Counted from the stretch's first letter, positions 37,416 through 46,591 are shown. The stretch is 64,000 nucleotides of DNA from Streptomyces capillispiralis (GCF_007829875.1 NZ_VIWV01000001.1:2884501-2948500); one strand, 5' to 3'. The notes: generated by a model from the letters alone, not told the origin. A program made the numbers and translations.

Positions 37416-37598
37416 TTACTTCTCCGGGCTGCAGAGGATCGTGCACATCTGGGTGCAGGCGCAGGTCTTGGTGACCTGGCAGGTGACACGGGTGCAGATC
37501 GTGCGGGTCGCGATGCCGGAGATGGACATCGGGGTGTCCTGGCCGTTGGGGCTGGTCGGCGTGGAGACCCGGGCGTCGAGGTCGAAGACGTCGGACAT
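37416..37598 (-). CDS. lanA: Class I lanthipeptide precursor (FxLD type)
   Basis: 60-aa precursor. The leader carries FDLD at residues 5-8, the class I motif recognised by LanB/LanC. The C-terminal core (from about residue 28 on) is rich in Cys and Thr: TRTICTRVTCQVTK then TCACTQMCTILCSPEK, with six Cys and nine Ser/Thr. The nisin-type CTPGC lipid-II motif is absent. ATG 37598 has GGAAGGAA 5 bases upstream; the stop is TAA. It is first in the operon and followed by the hairpin at 37374-37406. The leader cleavage site is not certain. Six potential rings are the maximum, and excess Thr could remain Dhb or be reduced by the LLM enzyme. Confidence 0.92.
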   Translation of the reverse strand: MSDVFDLDARVSTPTSPNGQDTPMSISGIATRTICTRVTCQVTKTCACTQMCTILCSPEK

Positions 37599-38180
37599 GG
37601 CAATTCCTTCCGGTCCGGTGAACGCCCAGTCACCTCACGCGGCTGGGCGGCGCCGGGCTCGTGCCCGGCACGGGGCAGAACACTGCCGGAAGGTCATCGC
37701 GGTCGCTATTGGCTCCCACGACAGTATCGACGGCCCCCGCCGTCCCCCCTGTTGGCCGCCGCACCGCCGTCGGGGGCGACGCCCGCACGGAGTGATCCGG
37801 GCCAGAATGCGCCGTCCCGCCGAGCACGGCCGTACCCGCGCCGGGACCCCACGGTTCCGGGGCATCCGCCGCCCGCCGGACACATCGCCGCACCGGTCCA
37901 CGCCGCACCTCGCGGCGCCGCCCCCGCCCATGATCCCGGCAGGTCGTACGCCCCCTCCGCCGGCGGACCGGCCCTCGGCCACCTCGACGGACCGGCCGCA
38001 GCGGACTGGCTTGTTTTGGCCACCCCGCTGCCAAGAGTCGGCCGAATCCGGGTCAAGAACAGGTAACGTCAGTGAATTGAACGAGCATTCGCGTCGGCAT
38101 CCCGCCATGACCACCGGCTCTCGTACGGGGCCGGGTGCGGCGCCGGGGCACCATGACGTAACAGGGGGATGAAAGCCGTC
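37599..38180. promoter_or_regulatory. Divergent control region between lanA and the LuxR-type gene
   Basis: About 580 bp without a credible gene. It must hold the lanA promoter (minus) and the regulator promoter (plus). Local A/T richness near 38040-38100 is compatible with promoter activity, but no clean -35/-10 pair or inverted-repeat operator could be chosen. Open frames here are overlapping, GC-driven and lack ribosome sites. Confidence 0.4.
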
Positions 38181-38570
38181 ATGCGTTCACAATTCGCCAT
38201 GCCCGATTGGACACAAGTACTGCACCGTGTCCCGAATCTGACGAGCCGCGAGCTCGAAGTCTTCGAGCTCCTGGCCTACGGATCCACCAACGCGGAGATA
38301 TCCGAGCAACTGGTCGTCACCGAGCGCACCGTCCGGGCACACACGGGGAGCATCCTGTCCAAACTGGGCCTCCGGTCCCGTCTGACAGCCAGCCTCGCCG
38401 CCTTCGCGTACACCCAGAAGGTCGCCCTTCCACCAGGGAACGCGGAGGCGAGCGCCAGTCCGAAAATGGACCTGCGGAAGAAGGACCTGACAAGAAAACA
38501 GGAATACCGCCACCGCCCCGGCACGGGAAGAGACCAGGGCCCCGACTTCGACCCGCCGGCCCACTTCTGA
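38181..38570 (+). CDS. Single-domain LuxR-type (GerE) regulator next to the lanthipeptide cluster
   Basis: 129 aa. Residues about 17-80 form a LuxR C-terminal helix-turn-helix: NLTSRELEVFELLAYG, STNAEISEQLVVTERTVRAH and TGSILSKLGLRSR. There is no receiver or autoinducer domain. The remaining C-terminal tail is Lys/Arg/His-rich and looks disordered. ATG 38181 is preferred over ATG 38169 because AGGGGG touches the earlier ATG and is about 11 bases from the later one. Divergent from lanA, it is the obvious candidate regulator of the cluster, but this is positional inference. Such lone HTH proteins can also be partners of a kinase encoded elsewhere. Confidence 0.82.
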   Translation: MRSQFAMPDWTQVLHRVPNLTSRELEVFELLAYGSTNAEISEQLVVTERTVRAHTGSILSKLGLRSRLTASLAAFAYTQKVALPPGNAEASASPKMDLRKKDLTRKQEYRHRPGTGRDQGPDFDPPAHF

Positions 38571-39020
38571 CCTGCGGCTCCGCCAGCCCGGCGACGTGGT
38601 GGCACATCACCCGCCCCACATCGAAGCGGAACCCACCACGTCGCCCCGCCCTCCGCACCCCCCGGCCACTCACACCGGCCACTCACACCGGCCAGGCACT
38701 CAGCAGATCACCGGGACCGTAGGCACCATCGAGCCCGGGACAGTCGACACCGGCGCGTGATACCGCCATGACGGGAACGGGCCCCCGGGACGCACCGCGA
38801 ACCGCTGCGACCCGTCGTGACGTGCCTCACTAACAACGATGTTAGTAACTCGCGTGTTAGTAACTCGCGTGTTAGTAACTCGCATGTCAGTAATCACGGC
38901 TCGACACCCACTGACGGGAAGCAGTAGCGACCCCGTCACGAGTCGCAGCCGGCACGAATCCAGCACGGTGACGGTGTCCACGTGGATCGACCGTACCGAC
39001 CTGTACCCGGAGAGGTGACC
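38571..39020. other. 450-bp gene-free region with operator-like tandem repeats
   Basis: Between the LuxR-type gene and the DUF6000-like gene. Apart from the tandem repeats listed at 38830-38900, no element is recognised. The DUF6000-like gene ribosome site (GGAGAGG, 39009-39015) lies at the right end. Confidence 0.5.
38830..38900. repeat. 15-bp tandem repeats with palindromic cores
   Basis: Two identical units GTTAGTAACTCGCGT (38841-38855 and 38856-38870) are followed by a one-base variant (38871-38885) and a degenerate fourth unit (38886-38900). Each good unit contains the palindrome GTTA-g-TAAC. Just upstream, CTAACA-acga-TGTTAG (38830-38845) is a further inverted repeat sharing the first half-site. 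Phased palindromes 15 bp apart suggest a protein-binding array rather than CRISPR. It lies about 120 bp upstream of the DUF6000-like gene. Confidence 0.8.
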
Positions 39021-39653
39021 GTGCCGTTCCAGCATCCCAAGGAGACCGGCTACGGCTACGTGATCGAGCGTTATGTGACGAGGAAGGACTCGGGCTGCGC
39101 GCGCTACTTCGACTTGAAGAGCGGTCGCGTCCTGCGGCCCGAATGGCCACACACCGAACACTTCACCCGTCACCTGATCGACGACGCAGCCACGATCACC
39201 GACGCTGAGCTGGAGGCCCTGCTCGGCTACGAGTGGCGCTCACGCCTGACCGCCGGCTGGTTGATCGGCGTAGGCCGACGCGTCACGTTCCGCGAACGCA
39301 TCGGCGACCTGCTCCTGGCCAGCGAGTTCTGCTTCTCCGGAAGCGCCTACTGCTTCGCCCTGGCCCGCTTCGGCACGCATGCCGACGCCGAGATCCTCAC
39401 CGCCTACCTCGACCGCTACCTCCCCCGCACCGACCTCCGCTACGACCAGCCCGCAGCCCTCGGCGCCCTCCTCCGCCTCGACGCCCACCTCGGCACCCAC
39501 CACGCCACCCGCTTCACCCGGCCCGACGGGCTCTGGGACCAGTGGGTCCGGGCCCTGGCCCACCTCCGCGACAACCCCGGATACACCCCTGCCGAGCGGC
39601 GCCGCTGGACCGACCTCCAGTGCGATTTCGCCAACGGCTGGACCGTCCCGTAG
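39021..39653 (+). CDS. DUF6000-like protein
   Basis: 210 aa. The text LTAGWLIGVGRRVTFRERIGDLLLASEFCFSGSAYCFALARFG resembles, from memory, actinobacterial DUF6000 proteins (quoted sequence spans overlapping parts of residues 76-118). It is helical with no signal peptide. GTG 39021 is chosen because GGAGAGG lies 5 bases upstream; two earlier in-frame starts lack ribosome sites. It is 45 bp upstream of a toxin-antitoxin-like pair and behind the palindromic repeats, so it belongs to a small accessory segment. Function unknown. Confidence 0.7.
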   Translation: MPFQHPKETGYGYVIERYVTRKDSGCARYFDLKSGRVLRPEWPHTEHFTRHLIDDAATITDAELEALLGYEWRSRLTAGWLIGVGRRVTFRERIGDLLLASEFCFSGSAYCFALARFGTHADAEILTAYLDRYLPRTDLRYDQPAALGALLRLDAHLGTHHATRFTRPDGLWDQWVRALAHLRDNPGYTPAERRRWTDLQCDFANGWTVP

Positions 39654-39697
39654 TCGGACCGCCCGCGGACGGGATGGCGTCTCACAAGGAGGACGCC

Positions 39698-39822
39698 ATG
39701 TACACCCGCAGATCGTCGTGGACTTCGAGACCGACAATGACGCACTCACCCGCGAGGAGGTCGAGGCCGCCCGCGCGCTGCTGCGCCATGACCACCGGCA
39801 GGCCGGCGGGGCCGCCGCCTGA
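39698..39822 (+). pseudogene. Putative antitoxin of a PIN-toxin pair, apparent frameshift
   Basis: A strong ribosome site AAGGAGG (39686-39692) precedes ATG 39698, but that frame gives an Arg/Pro-rich product that runs into the next gene. A different frame from about 39707 encodes PQIVVDFETDNDALTREEVEAARALLRHDHRQ and ends at TGA 39820-39822 (read in parts). One extra base in the CCC run at 39705-39707 would join ATG to this frame as MYTPQIVVDFE..., 41 aa. So either a one-base deletion inactivates the antitoxin, or the sequence has an error. GTG 39718 is an in-frame alternative start but is 25 bases from the ribosome site. Confidence 0.6.
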
Positions 39823-40214
39823 TGCCCGGCACCCTCCTGCTCGACAGCGAAGGCCTCTCGAAGCTCTACCTCAAGGACCGTACCGTCGTGGCTCTGGTCC
39901 AAGCGGCGTCGGAAGAGGGCATCCGCGTCGCCACCAGCGCCATGACCACACTTGATGCCGACCATGAGCGCATCCACCCGGCCCGTATCAAGTGGGTCCT
40001 CTCCCGCGTCGACGTTCACGACGTCACCCAGGAGATCACCGACCAGGCCGCCGCGCTTCTGCGTGCCCACCACCTCCACGGCCGCAAGTACGCCATCGAT
40101 GCCGCCTTCGCCGTCATCGCCCGCAACGCGCCCCGGCCGGTCACCGTCCTTACGTCCGACCCCGAGGATCTGACGCTCCTGAGCGGCCCTTCCGTGGAGG
40201 TCGTCAAGGTCTGA
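39822..40214 (+). CDS. PIN-domain protein, VapC-like toxin candidate
   Basis: 130 aa. PIN-domain landmarks: LLLDSEGLSKLYL (first acidic residue Asp8), central KYAIDAAFAVIARNA with Asp, and VLTSDPEDLTLL near the C-terminus. PIN toxins are Mg-dependent RNases. ATG 39822 overlaps the upstream TGA as TGATG, indicating translational coupling as in toxin-antitoxin operons. If the antitoxin is truly broken, the toxin must be inactive, unexpressed or countered elsewhere; an RNA-processing role outside toxin-antitoxin systems is possible. Confidence 0.8.
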   Translation: MPGTLLLDSEGLSKLYLKDRTVVALVQAASEEGIRVATSAMTTLDADHERIHPARIKWVLSRVDVHDVTQEITDQAAALLRAHHLHGRKYAIDAAFAVIARNAPRPVTVLTSDPEDLTLLSGPSVEVVKV

Positions 40215-40301
40215 GGCAGTCCCACTGCCACGCCGACCGGACCCGCCACTGCCTCTCAACGACGGGGGCTCGGGGGCGAGGACTCCCTGCGGACAGAAAC
40301 G

Positions 40302-40335
40302 TGTGCCCGACCCACCGATGAGCGGGTCGGGCACA
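40302..40335. terminator. Bidirectional terminator between the PIN gene and ychF
   Basis: TGTGCCCGACCC (40302-40313) pairs with GGGTCGGGCACA (40324-40335), loop 10 nt. It sits between convergent stops at 40214 and 40351. Confidence 0.75.
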
Positions 40336-40350
40336 TAGCTCGACGAGACG

Positions 40351-41439
<1,089 letters not shown>

Positions 41440-41619
41440 GTTGCGACTTCCCGTACGTGAGGATGGGGACGAGGACCGGCCGACTGGGCAGGTGGGCCGA
41501 TCCACCAGTCTACGGCGTGCCCGCAACCGGCCCGCCGATCCGTCGAAGCCCCGGCCGCACTCCGGTCCCCGGCGTGTCTGAGTGACCGTTCGGCACATAA
41601 AACGACCTAAGTTGGTCCA

Positions 41620-42216
41620 GTGGAGCAACACAGGACGCGACCCGCCCAGCACGGACCGCGACGCGAGACGGCGCCCCGGCCACCCGGGCCCAGGCCGCCC
41701 GTGCCCCCGCAGGCGGGGCGGGCGGCCGGCGGCGGGGTTCCCCGGCCGGCCCGGCCGGCGGGCGCGCCGCAGCGTCGGCCCGCCCCGCCGCCCACGGCCC
41801 GGCGGCTGCCCGGCCCACGCCTCACCGGACTGGGCGCCGGCCTGTTCTGCGGGCTGCTGATGCTCGCGCTCGGGCTGCTCTCCGAGGCGCTGTTCGGGAC
41901 CGCCTCCCAGACCGTGTACGGCGTGCTGTTCCTGCCGGTGTGCGTGCTGACCGCGCTGTGGCTGCGCGAGGGGGACCTCCTCACCGCGCCCATCGTGGTG
42001 CCGATCGCCTTCGCCGTGGGGCTGGTCCCGATCGCCGACGAGGGCGGGGGCGGCACGTCCGGCGGGCTGATGGGCATGGTGACGGGCCTCGCCACCCAGG
42101 CCGGGTGGCTCTACGGCGGGACGCTCGTCGCGGGTGTGATCGTGATCGTCCGCAGGGTGCGCCGGGTGCGCATGATCAACCGGCGCATCGCACGGAGCCG
42201 CCCCGCCCGGGGCTGA
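41620..42216 (+). CDS. DUF6542-like membrane protein
   Basis: 198 aa. The first 65 residues are Pro/Arg/Ala-rich and probably disordered. Three to four membrane helices follow (LTGLGAGLFCGLLMLALGLL, TVYGVLFLPVCVLTALWL, IVVPIAFAVGLVPIAD, GWLYGGTLVAGVIVIV) and a basic C-terminus. Start GTG 41620 has no ribosome site, and TAAGTT sits at exactly -12 to -7 from the G, so a leaderless transcript is possible. It diverges from ychF by 180 bp. Function unknown. Confidence 0.8.
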   Translation: MEQHRTRPAQHGPRRETAPRPPGPRPPVPPQAGRAAGGGVPRPARPAGAPQRRPAPPPTARRLPGPRLTGLGAGLFCGLLMLALGLLSEALFGTASQTVYGVLFLPVCVLTALWLREGDLLTAPIVVPIAFAVGLVPIADEGGGGTSGGLMGMVTGLATQAGWLYGGTLVAGVIVIVRRVRRVRMINRRIARSRPARG

Positions 42217-42224
42217 GCAGCCGG

Positions 42225-42288
42225 GAGCTGAGCCGCACAGGACTGAGCCGCACGGGACTGAGCCGCCGCGGGACTGAGCCGCCGCGGG
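42225..42288. repeat. Short tandem repeats between the membrane-protein gene and ppgK
   Basis: Four imperfect copies of a 15-16-bp unit close to GGACTGAGCCGCACG/GCGG fill the 75-bp gap between two convergent genes. Slippage-type expansion is likely. No coding or terminator role is visible. Confidence 0.65.
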
Positions 42289-42291
42289 CGG

Positions 42292-43038
42292 CTACGCGCC
42301 CGTCGCCGCCCGCATCGCCGCCCCCACGATGCCCGCGTTGTTCTGCAGTTCGGCCGGGACGATCTCCGCCTTGATGCCCTCGATGTGGTGCAGGAACTTG
42401 TGGGACTTGCGGCTGACGCCGCCGCCGATGACGAACAGCTCCGGCGAGAACAGCATCTCCACGTGGGCCAGGTACTTCTGCACCCGCTCGGCCCACTCCT
42501 CCCACGACAGGTCGTGGTCCTCCCTGGCCTTGCTGGAGGCCCGCTTCTCCGCGTCGTGGCCGTGCAGCTCCAGGTGGCCCAGCTCGGTGTTGGGGACGAG
42601 GACGCCGTCCACGAACAGGGCGCTGCCGATGCCGGTGCCGAAGGTGAGCAGGATGACCGTGCCCCGGCGGTGACGTCCGGCGCCGAAGTGCATCTCGGCG
42701 ACGCCCGCCGCGTCCGCGTCGTTGACCACTGTCACCGGCAGGCCGCCCAGGCGGTCGCCGAGCAGGACGCGCGCGTCGGTGTCGATCCAGCTCTTGTCGA
42801 CGTTGGCCGCCGTACGGATCGTGGTGCCGCCGGTGACGACGCCCGGGAAGGTGACCCCGACCGGTCCGGTCCAGCCGAAGTGGTCGACGACCTGCTTGAC
42901 GCCGTCCGCCACCGCGTCCGGGGTGGCGGGGTGCGGGGTGAGGACCTTGCAGCGCTCCTGCGCCAGGTCCCCCCTGTCCAGGTCGACCGGGGCACCCTTG
43001 ATCCCGGATCCGCCGATGTCCACACCGAAGATCTGCAT
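42292..43038 (-). CDS. ppgK: Polyphosphate glucokinase
   Basis: 248-aa ROK-family sugar kinase that phosphorylates glucose with polyphosphate or ATP. The phosphate-binding motif is [15 protein letters not shown] (about 5-19). [16 protein letters not shown] supplies the catalytic Asp, [16 protein letters not shown] is the second phosphate loop, and ELGHLELHG replaces the usual ROK zinc-binding segment, as in actinobacterial PpgK. ATG 43038 with GTGGGG upstream. Single gene in this strand block with ispH upstream. Confidence 0.94.
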   Translation of the reverse strand: MQIFGVDIGGSGIKGAPVDLDRGDLAQERCKVLTPHPATPDAVADGVKQVVDHFGWTGPVGVTFPGVVTGGTTIRTAANVDKSWIDTDARVLLGDRLGGLPVTVVNDADAAGVAEMHFGAGRHRRGTVILLTFGTGIGSALFVDGVLVPNTELGHLELHGHDAEKRASSKAREDHDLSWEEWAERVQKYLAHVEMLFSPELFVIGGGVSRKSHKFLHHIEGIKAEIVPAELQNNAGIVGAAMRAATGA

Positions 43039-43108
43039 GACCCCACGTTACGACGGCCGGCGGACGGCCACGGACCCGATCTCCGCGACCGCCACCGTCA
43101 CCCCACCG

Positions 43109-44182
43109 TCAGTTCGCGGAATCCGCACCGGAGACGGAGTCCGTACCGGAGCCGGAGTCCACACCGGCACCGCAGTCCTCCGATCCGGTGCCCGTGCCGC
43201 CGCGCCCGGCCACCAGGGCGGCGGCCTCCTCGCGCAGGTCGCGGCGGAGCTCCTTGGGCAGGGAGAAGATGATCGACTCCTCGGCCGCCTTGACCAGCTC
43301 GACGTCCTCGAAGCCTCGCTCGGACAGCCACTGCAGGACCTGCTCGACCAGGACCTCCGGCACCGAGGCGCCCGAGGTGACGCCGACCGTGGAGACACCC
43401 TCCAGCCAGGTTTCGTCGATCTCGTCGGCGAAGTCCACCAGGTACGCCGCGCGGGCGCCGGCGAGCTTGGCGACCTCGACCAGGCGCTTGGAGTTGGAGG
43501 AGTTGCGGGAGCCGACCACGATCACCAGGTCCGCCTCGGCGCCCATCTGCTTGACCGCGAGCTGGCGGTTCTGCGTGGCGTAGCAGATGTCGTCGCTGGG
43601 CGGGGAGATCAGCTGGGGGAACTTGTCCTTGAGGGCGTCGACGGTCTCCATGGTCTCGTCGACGGAGAGCGTGGTCTGGGAGAGCCAGACGACCTTGGAC
43701 GGGTCGCGGACCTCGACCTTGGCGACGTCGGCGGGGCCGTCGACGAGCTGGATGTGGTCCGGGGCCTCGCCGGAGGTGCCGATGACCTCCTCGTGGCCCT
43801 CGTGCCCGATCAGGAGGATGTCGTAGTCCTCCTTGGCGAACCGGACCGCTTCCTTGTGCACCTTGGTGACCAGCGGGCAGGTGGCGTCGATGGTGGCGAG
43901 CCGGCCGCGCTCGGCCTCCTCGTGGACGACGGGGGCGACGCCGTGCGCGGAGAACATCACGATGTTGCCCGGGGGCACCTCCTCCGTCTGTTCGACGAAG
44001 ATCGCGCCCTTCTTCTCCAGGGTCTGCACGACGTACTTGTTGTGGACGATCTCGTGCCGGACGTAGACGGGAGCCCCGTACTGCTCCAGGGCCTTCTCGA
44101 CGGCGATCACGGCGCGGTCCACACCGGCGCAGTAGCCACGGGGGGCGGCGAGCAGGACACGGCGGCCAGGCGAAGCGGTCAT
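43109..44182 (-). CDS. ispH: 4-hydroxy-3-methylbut-2-enyl diphosphate reductase
   Basis: 357-aa [4Fe-4S] enzyme, last step of the MEP isoprenoid pathway (HMBPP to IPP and DMAPP). The three cluster Cys are Cys18 (GYCAGVDRA), Cys102 ([12 protein letters not shown]) and Cys200 ([11 protein letters not shown]). Conserved His residues occur in VRHEIVHN and [11 protein letters not shown] 44182 gives the family N-terminus ([18 protein letters not shown]); an ATG 9 bases earlier is possible. A C-terminal Gly/Ser/Asp-rich tail of about 25 residues is an extension with no known role. Divergent from xseA. Confidence 0.96.
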   Translation of the reverse strand: MTASPGRRVLLAAPRGYCAGVDRAVIAVEKALEQYGAPVYVRHEIVHNKYVVQTLEKKGAIFVEQTEEVPPGNIVMFSAHGVAPVVHEEAERGRLATIDATCPLVTKVHKEAVRFAKEDYDILLIGHEGHEEVIGTSGEAPDHIQLVDGPADVAKVEVRDPSKVVWLSQTTLSVDETMETVDALKDKFPQLISPPSDDICYATQNRQLAVKQMGAEADLVIVVGSRNSSNSKRLVEVAKLAGARAAYLVDFADEIDETWLEGVSTVGVTSGASVPEVLVEQVLQWLSERGFEDVELVKAAEESIIFSLPKELRRDLREEAAALVAGRGGTGTGSEDCGAGVDSGSGTDSVSGADSAN

Positions 44183-44255
44183 GCGTCCCATCGTAAGGGC
44201 CGCGTCCGGGGCCCGGTCACGGTGCGTTGTCGGTGGGGCGCACTACCCTCGCGGC

Positions 44256-45464
44256 ATGGCTGTCAACACGTCTGCGGAAGCTCCCATCCCGGTCGGGGAG
44301 GTGTCGCGCCTCATCGGGGGGTGGATCGACCGGCTCGGCGCGGTGTGGGTCGAGGGTCAGATCACCCAGCTGTCGCGGCGGCCGGGCGCGGGGGTGGTGT
44401 TCCTGACGCTGCGGGACCCGTCGTACGACATCTCCGTGGGCGTGACCTGCTACCGGCAGGTGTTCGACGCCGTCGCGGACGTGGTGAGCGAGGGCGCGCG
44501 GGTGGTGGTGCACTGCAAGCCGGAGTGGTACGCGCCGCGCGGGCAGCTGTCGCTGCGGGCCGCCGAGATCCGGCCGGTGGGGGTCGGGGAGCTGCTGGCG
44601 CGGCTGGAGCAGCTGAAGAAGTCGCTGGCGCGGGAGGGGCTGTTCGCTCCGGAGCGCAAGAAGCCGCTGCCGTTCCTGCCGCAGCTGATCGGGCTGGTGT
44701 GCGGGCGGGCCTCGGCGGCCGAGCGGGACGTGCTGGAGAACGCCCGGCACCGCTGGCCGGCCGTCCGCTTCGAGGTGCGCAACGTGGCGGTGCAGGGCGT
44801 GCACGCGGTGCCGCAGGTCGTGCAGGCCGTGAAGGAGCTGGACGCGATCGACGACGTGGACGTGATCGTCGTCGCGCGGGGCGGCGGCAGCGTGGAGGAC
44901 CTGCTGCCGTTCTCCGACGAGCAGCTGGTGCGGGCGGTGGCCGCGTGCCGCACACCGGTGGTGTCCGCGATCGGGCACGAGCCGGACAGTCCGCTGCTGG
45001 ACCTGGTGGCCGACCTGCGCGCCTCGACGCCGACCGACGCCGCGAAGAAGGTGGTGCCGGACGTCGGCGAGGAGGCCGAGCGGGTGCGGATGCTGCGCGA
45101 CCGCGCGCGGCGCTGCGTCCACGCCCTGCTGGACCGGGAGGAGCGCGGGCTGGCGCAGGCGCTGGCCCGCCCCTCGATACAGGACCCGCACCGGATGATC
45201 GACGGGCGGGCCGAGGAGGTCACGGCCCTGCTGGAGCGGGCCCGGCGCTGTGTGCGGCACCAGCTGGACCGGGCCGACTCCGAGCTGACGCACACGCACG
45301 CGCGCGTGGTGGCCCTCTCCCCGGCGGCGACGCTGAAGCGCGGGTACGCCGTGCTCCAGCGGGCGGACGGGCACGCGGTGCGCGCGCCGGGCGAGGTGGA
45401 GGCCGGTGAGGCGTTGCGGGCGCGGGTGTCCGAGGGCGAGTTCACAGTCAGAGTCGACGCATAG
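44256..45464 (+). CDS. xseA: Exodeoxyribonuclease VII large subunit
   Basis: 402-aa catalytic subunit of the single-strand exonuclease VII used in repair. N-terminal OB fold ([25 protein letters not shown]), catalytic domain with [26 protein letters not shown] (in parts), [13 protein letters not shown] [28 protein letters not shown], and a C-terminal coiled coil. ATG 44256 is chosen because the family begins a few residues before the OB fold; no ribosome site is obvious, so leaderless translation is possible. Followed by xseB after 12 bp. Confidence 0.95.
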   Translation: MAVNTSAEAPIPVGEVSRLIGGWIDRLGAVWVEGQITQLSRRPGAGVVFLTLRDPSYDISVGVTCYRQVFDAVADVVSEGARVVVHCKPEWYAPRGQLSLRAAEIRPVGVGELLARLEQLKKSLAREGLFAPERKKPLPFLPQLIGLVCGRASAAERDVLENARHRWPAVRFEVRNVAVQGVHAVPQVVQAVKELDAIDDVDVIVVARGGGSVEDLLPFSDEQLVRAVAACRTPVVSAIGHEPDSPLLDLVADLRASTPTDAAKKVVPDVGEEAERVRMLRDRARRCVHALLDREERGLAQALARPSIQDPHRMIDGRAEEVTALLERARRCVRHQLDRADSELTHTHARVVALSPAATLKRGYAVLQRADGHAVRAPGEVEAGEALRARVSEGEFTVRVDA

Positions 45465-45476
45465 GAGGGTGGGCGG

Positions 45477-45734
45477 ATGACCGGCAGGACGGAAGAGAAG
45501 GACACGGCGGTGGCCGAGGCGCTCGGGTACGAGCAGGCGCGGGACGAGCTGATCGAGGTCGTACGGCGGCTGGAGGCGGGCGGGACGACGCTGGAGGAGT
45601 CGCTGGCGCTGTGGGAGCGGGGCGAGGAGCTGGCCAGGGTGTGCCGGCGCTGGCTGGAGGGCGCGCGGGCCCGCCTGGACGCGGCTCTCGCGGAGGAGGC
45701 GGAGGCGGGGGGCTCCGAGGGGAGCGGCGAGTAG
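45477..45734 (+). CDS. xseB: Exodeoxyribonuclease VII small subunit
   Basis: 85-aa helical small subunit that binds the coiled coil of XseA. Family text: [39 protein letters not shown] 45477 with AGGAGGG about 8 bases upstream. Operon with xseA. Confidence 0.95.
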   Translation: MTGRTEEKDTAVAEALGYEQARDELIEVVRRLEAGGTTLEESLALWERGEELARVCRRWLEGARARLDAALAEEAEAGGSEGSGE

Positions 45735-45749
45735 GGGAGGCTTCGGGCG

Positions 45750-45803
45750 CGTGGGGCCGGCGAGGCCTGCGGGGCCCGTGGGGCCGACGAGGCCTGCGGG
45801 GCC
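45750..45803. repeat. 27-bp tandem duplication after xseB
   Basis: Bases 45750-45776 and 45777-45803 are the same 27-bp unit with one mismatch (GTGGGGCCGGCG... versus GTGGGGCCGACG...). A partial, degenerate third copy follows to about 45830. It lies in the non-coding space between xseB and the nitroreductase control region. Confidence 0.75.
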
Positions 45804-45888
45804 CTGGGGCTTGCGGGGCACGTGGGGCGGGAGACCGGGCGCCCAGGCGGTAGCACGGCTGTGAAGTGGATCACCACAATCCAGATTT

Positions 45889-45904
45889 AGTTGAGCATTG
45901 AACT
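45889..45904. promoter_or_regulatory. Candidate operator upstream of the nitroreductase gene
   Basis: AGTT-gagcattg-AACT, embedded in an A/T-rich stretch (45876-45907) that contrasts with the surroundings, about 85 bp upstream of the start. The layout resembles MarR/HxlR-type operators of redox-enzyme genes, but no regulator gene adjoins. Confidence 0.4.
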
Positions 45905-45989
45905 TCATCCGCGTACGGTCGGACGCGTCCACCGGTTCGTGGTGCCTCCACGGTTTCCCGGGCCGACGTACCCCCGAGAAGGTTCACGC

Positions 45990-46580
45990 ATGTCTCTCGT
46001 TCTTGACCCCGCCGCCCAGGACCTGCTGTTCCGTGAGGCGCGCACCGCCAACACGTTCACCGACGAGCCGGTGACCGACGAGCAGGTGCGGGCGATCTAC
46101 GACCTGGTCAAGTACGGCCCCACCGCCTTCAACCAGTCGCCGCTGCGCGTCACGCTGGTCCGCTCCCCCGAGGCCCGCGAGCGCCTCGTCCGGCACATGG
46201 CCGAGGGCAACCAGCCCAAGACGGCCACCGCCCCGCTGGTCGCCATCCTGTCGGCGGACAACGAGTTCCACGAGGAGCTGCCGCAGCTCTTCCCGCACTT
46301 CCCGCAGGCCAAGGACGCCTTCTTCAGCGAGCGTCCGGTGCGTGAGGGTGCCGCCACGCTGAACGCCGCCCTCCAGGCCGCGTACTTCATCATCGGCGTG
46401 CGGGCCGCCGGACTGGCCGCCGGCCCGATGACCGGTCTCGACTTCGAGGGCGTCCGCAAGGAGTTCCTCGACGACGACCACACCCCGCTGATGGTCGTCA
46501 ACATCGGCCGCCCGGGGCCGGACGCCTGGTTCCCGCGCTCGCCGCGCCTGGCCTACGAGCAGGTCATCACCACCGTCTGA
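45990..46580 (+). CDS. Nitroreductase-family protein, RutE/malonic-semialdehyde-reductase-like
   Basis: 196-aa FMN-dependent NAD(P)H reductase. Family text: AARTANTFTDEPV-like N-terminus (REARTANTFTDEPVTDEQVRAIYD), KYGPTAFNQSPLRVTLV for FMN binding, AALQAAYFIIGVRAAGLAAGPMTG, and MVVNIGRPGPDAWFPRSPRL near the end (fragments). ATG 45990 has GAGAAGG upstream; the open frame extends 33 codons further but crosses the candidate operator. No pyrimidine-catabolism (rut) genes adjoin, so malonic semialdehyde is only one possible substrate. Confidence 0.88.
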   Translation: MSLVLDPAAQDLLFREARTANTFTDEPVTDEQVRAIYDLVKYGPTAFNQSPLRVTLVRSPEARERLVRHMAEGNQPKTATAPLVAILSADNEFHEELPQLFPHFPQAKDAFFSERPVREGAATLNAALQAAYFIIGVRAAGLAAGPMTGLDFEGVRKEFLDDDHTPLMVVNIGRPGPDAWFPRSPRLAYEQVITTV

Positions 46581-46591
46581 GACCCGGACGG

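Noticed and set aside
38841..38900. CRISPR-like array
   Set aside because: Units are contiguous 15-bp repeats without spacers and there are no cas genes.
38700..39173. Minus-strand open frame with a repeated RVTNT motif
   Set aside because: The motif is only the translation of the 15-bp tandem repeats, and the frame overlaps the DUF6000-like gene.
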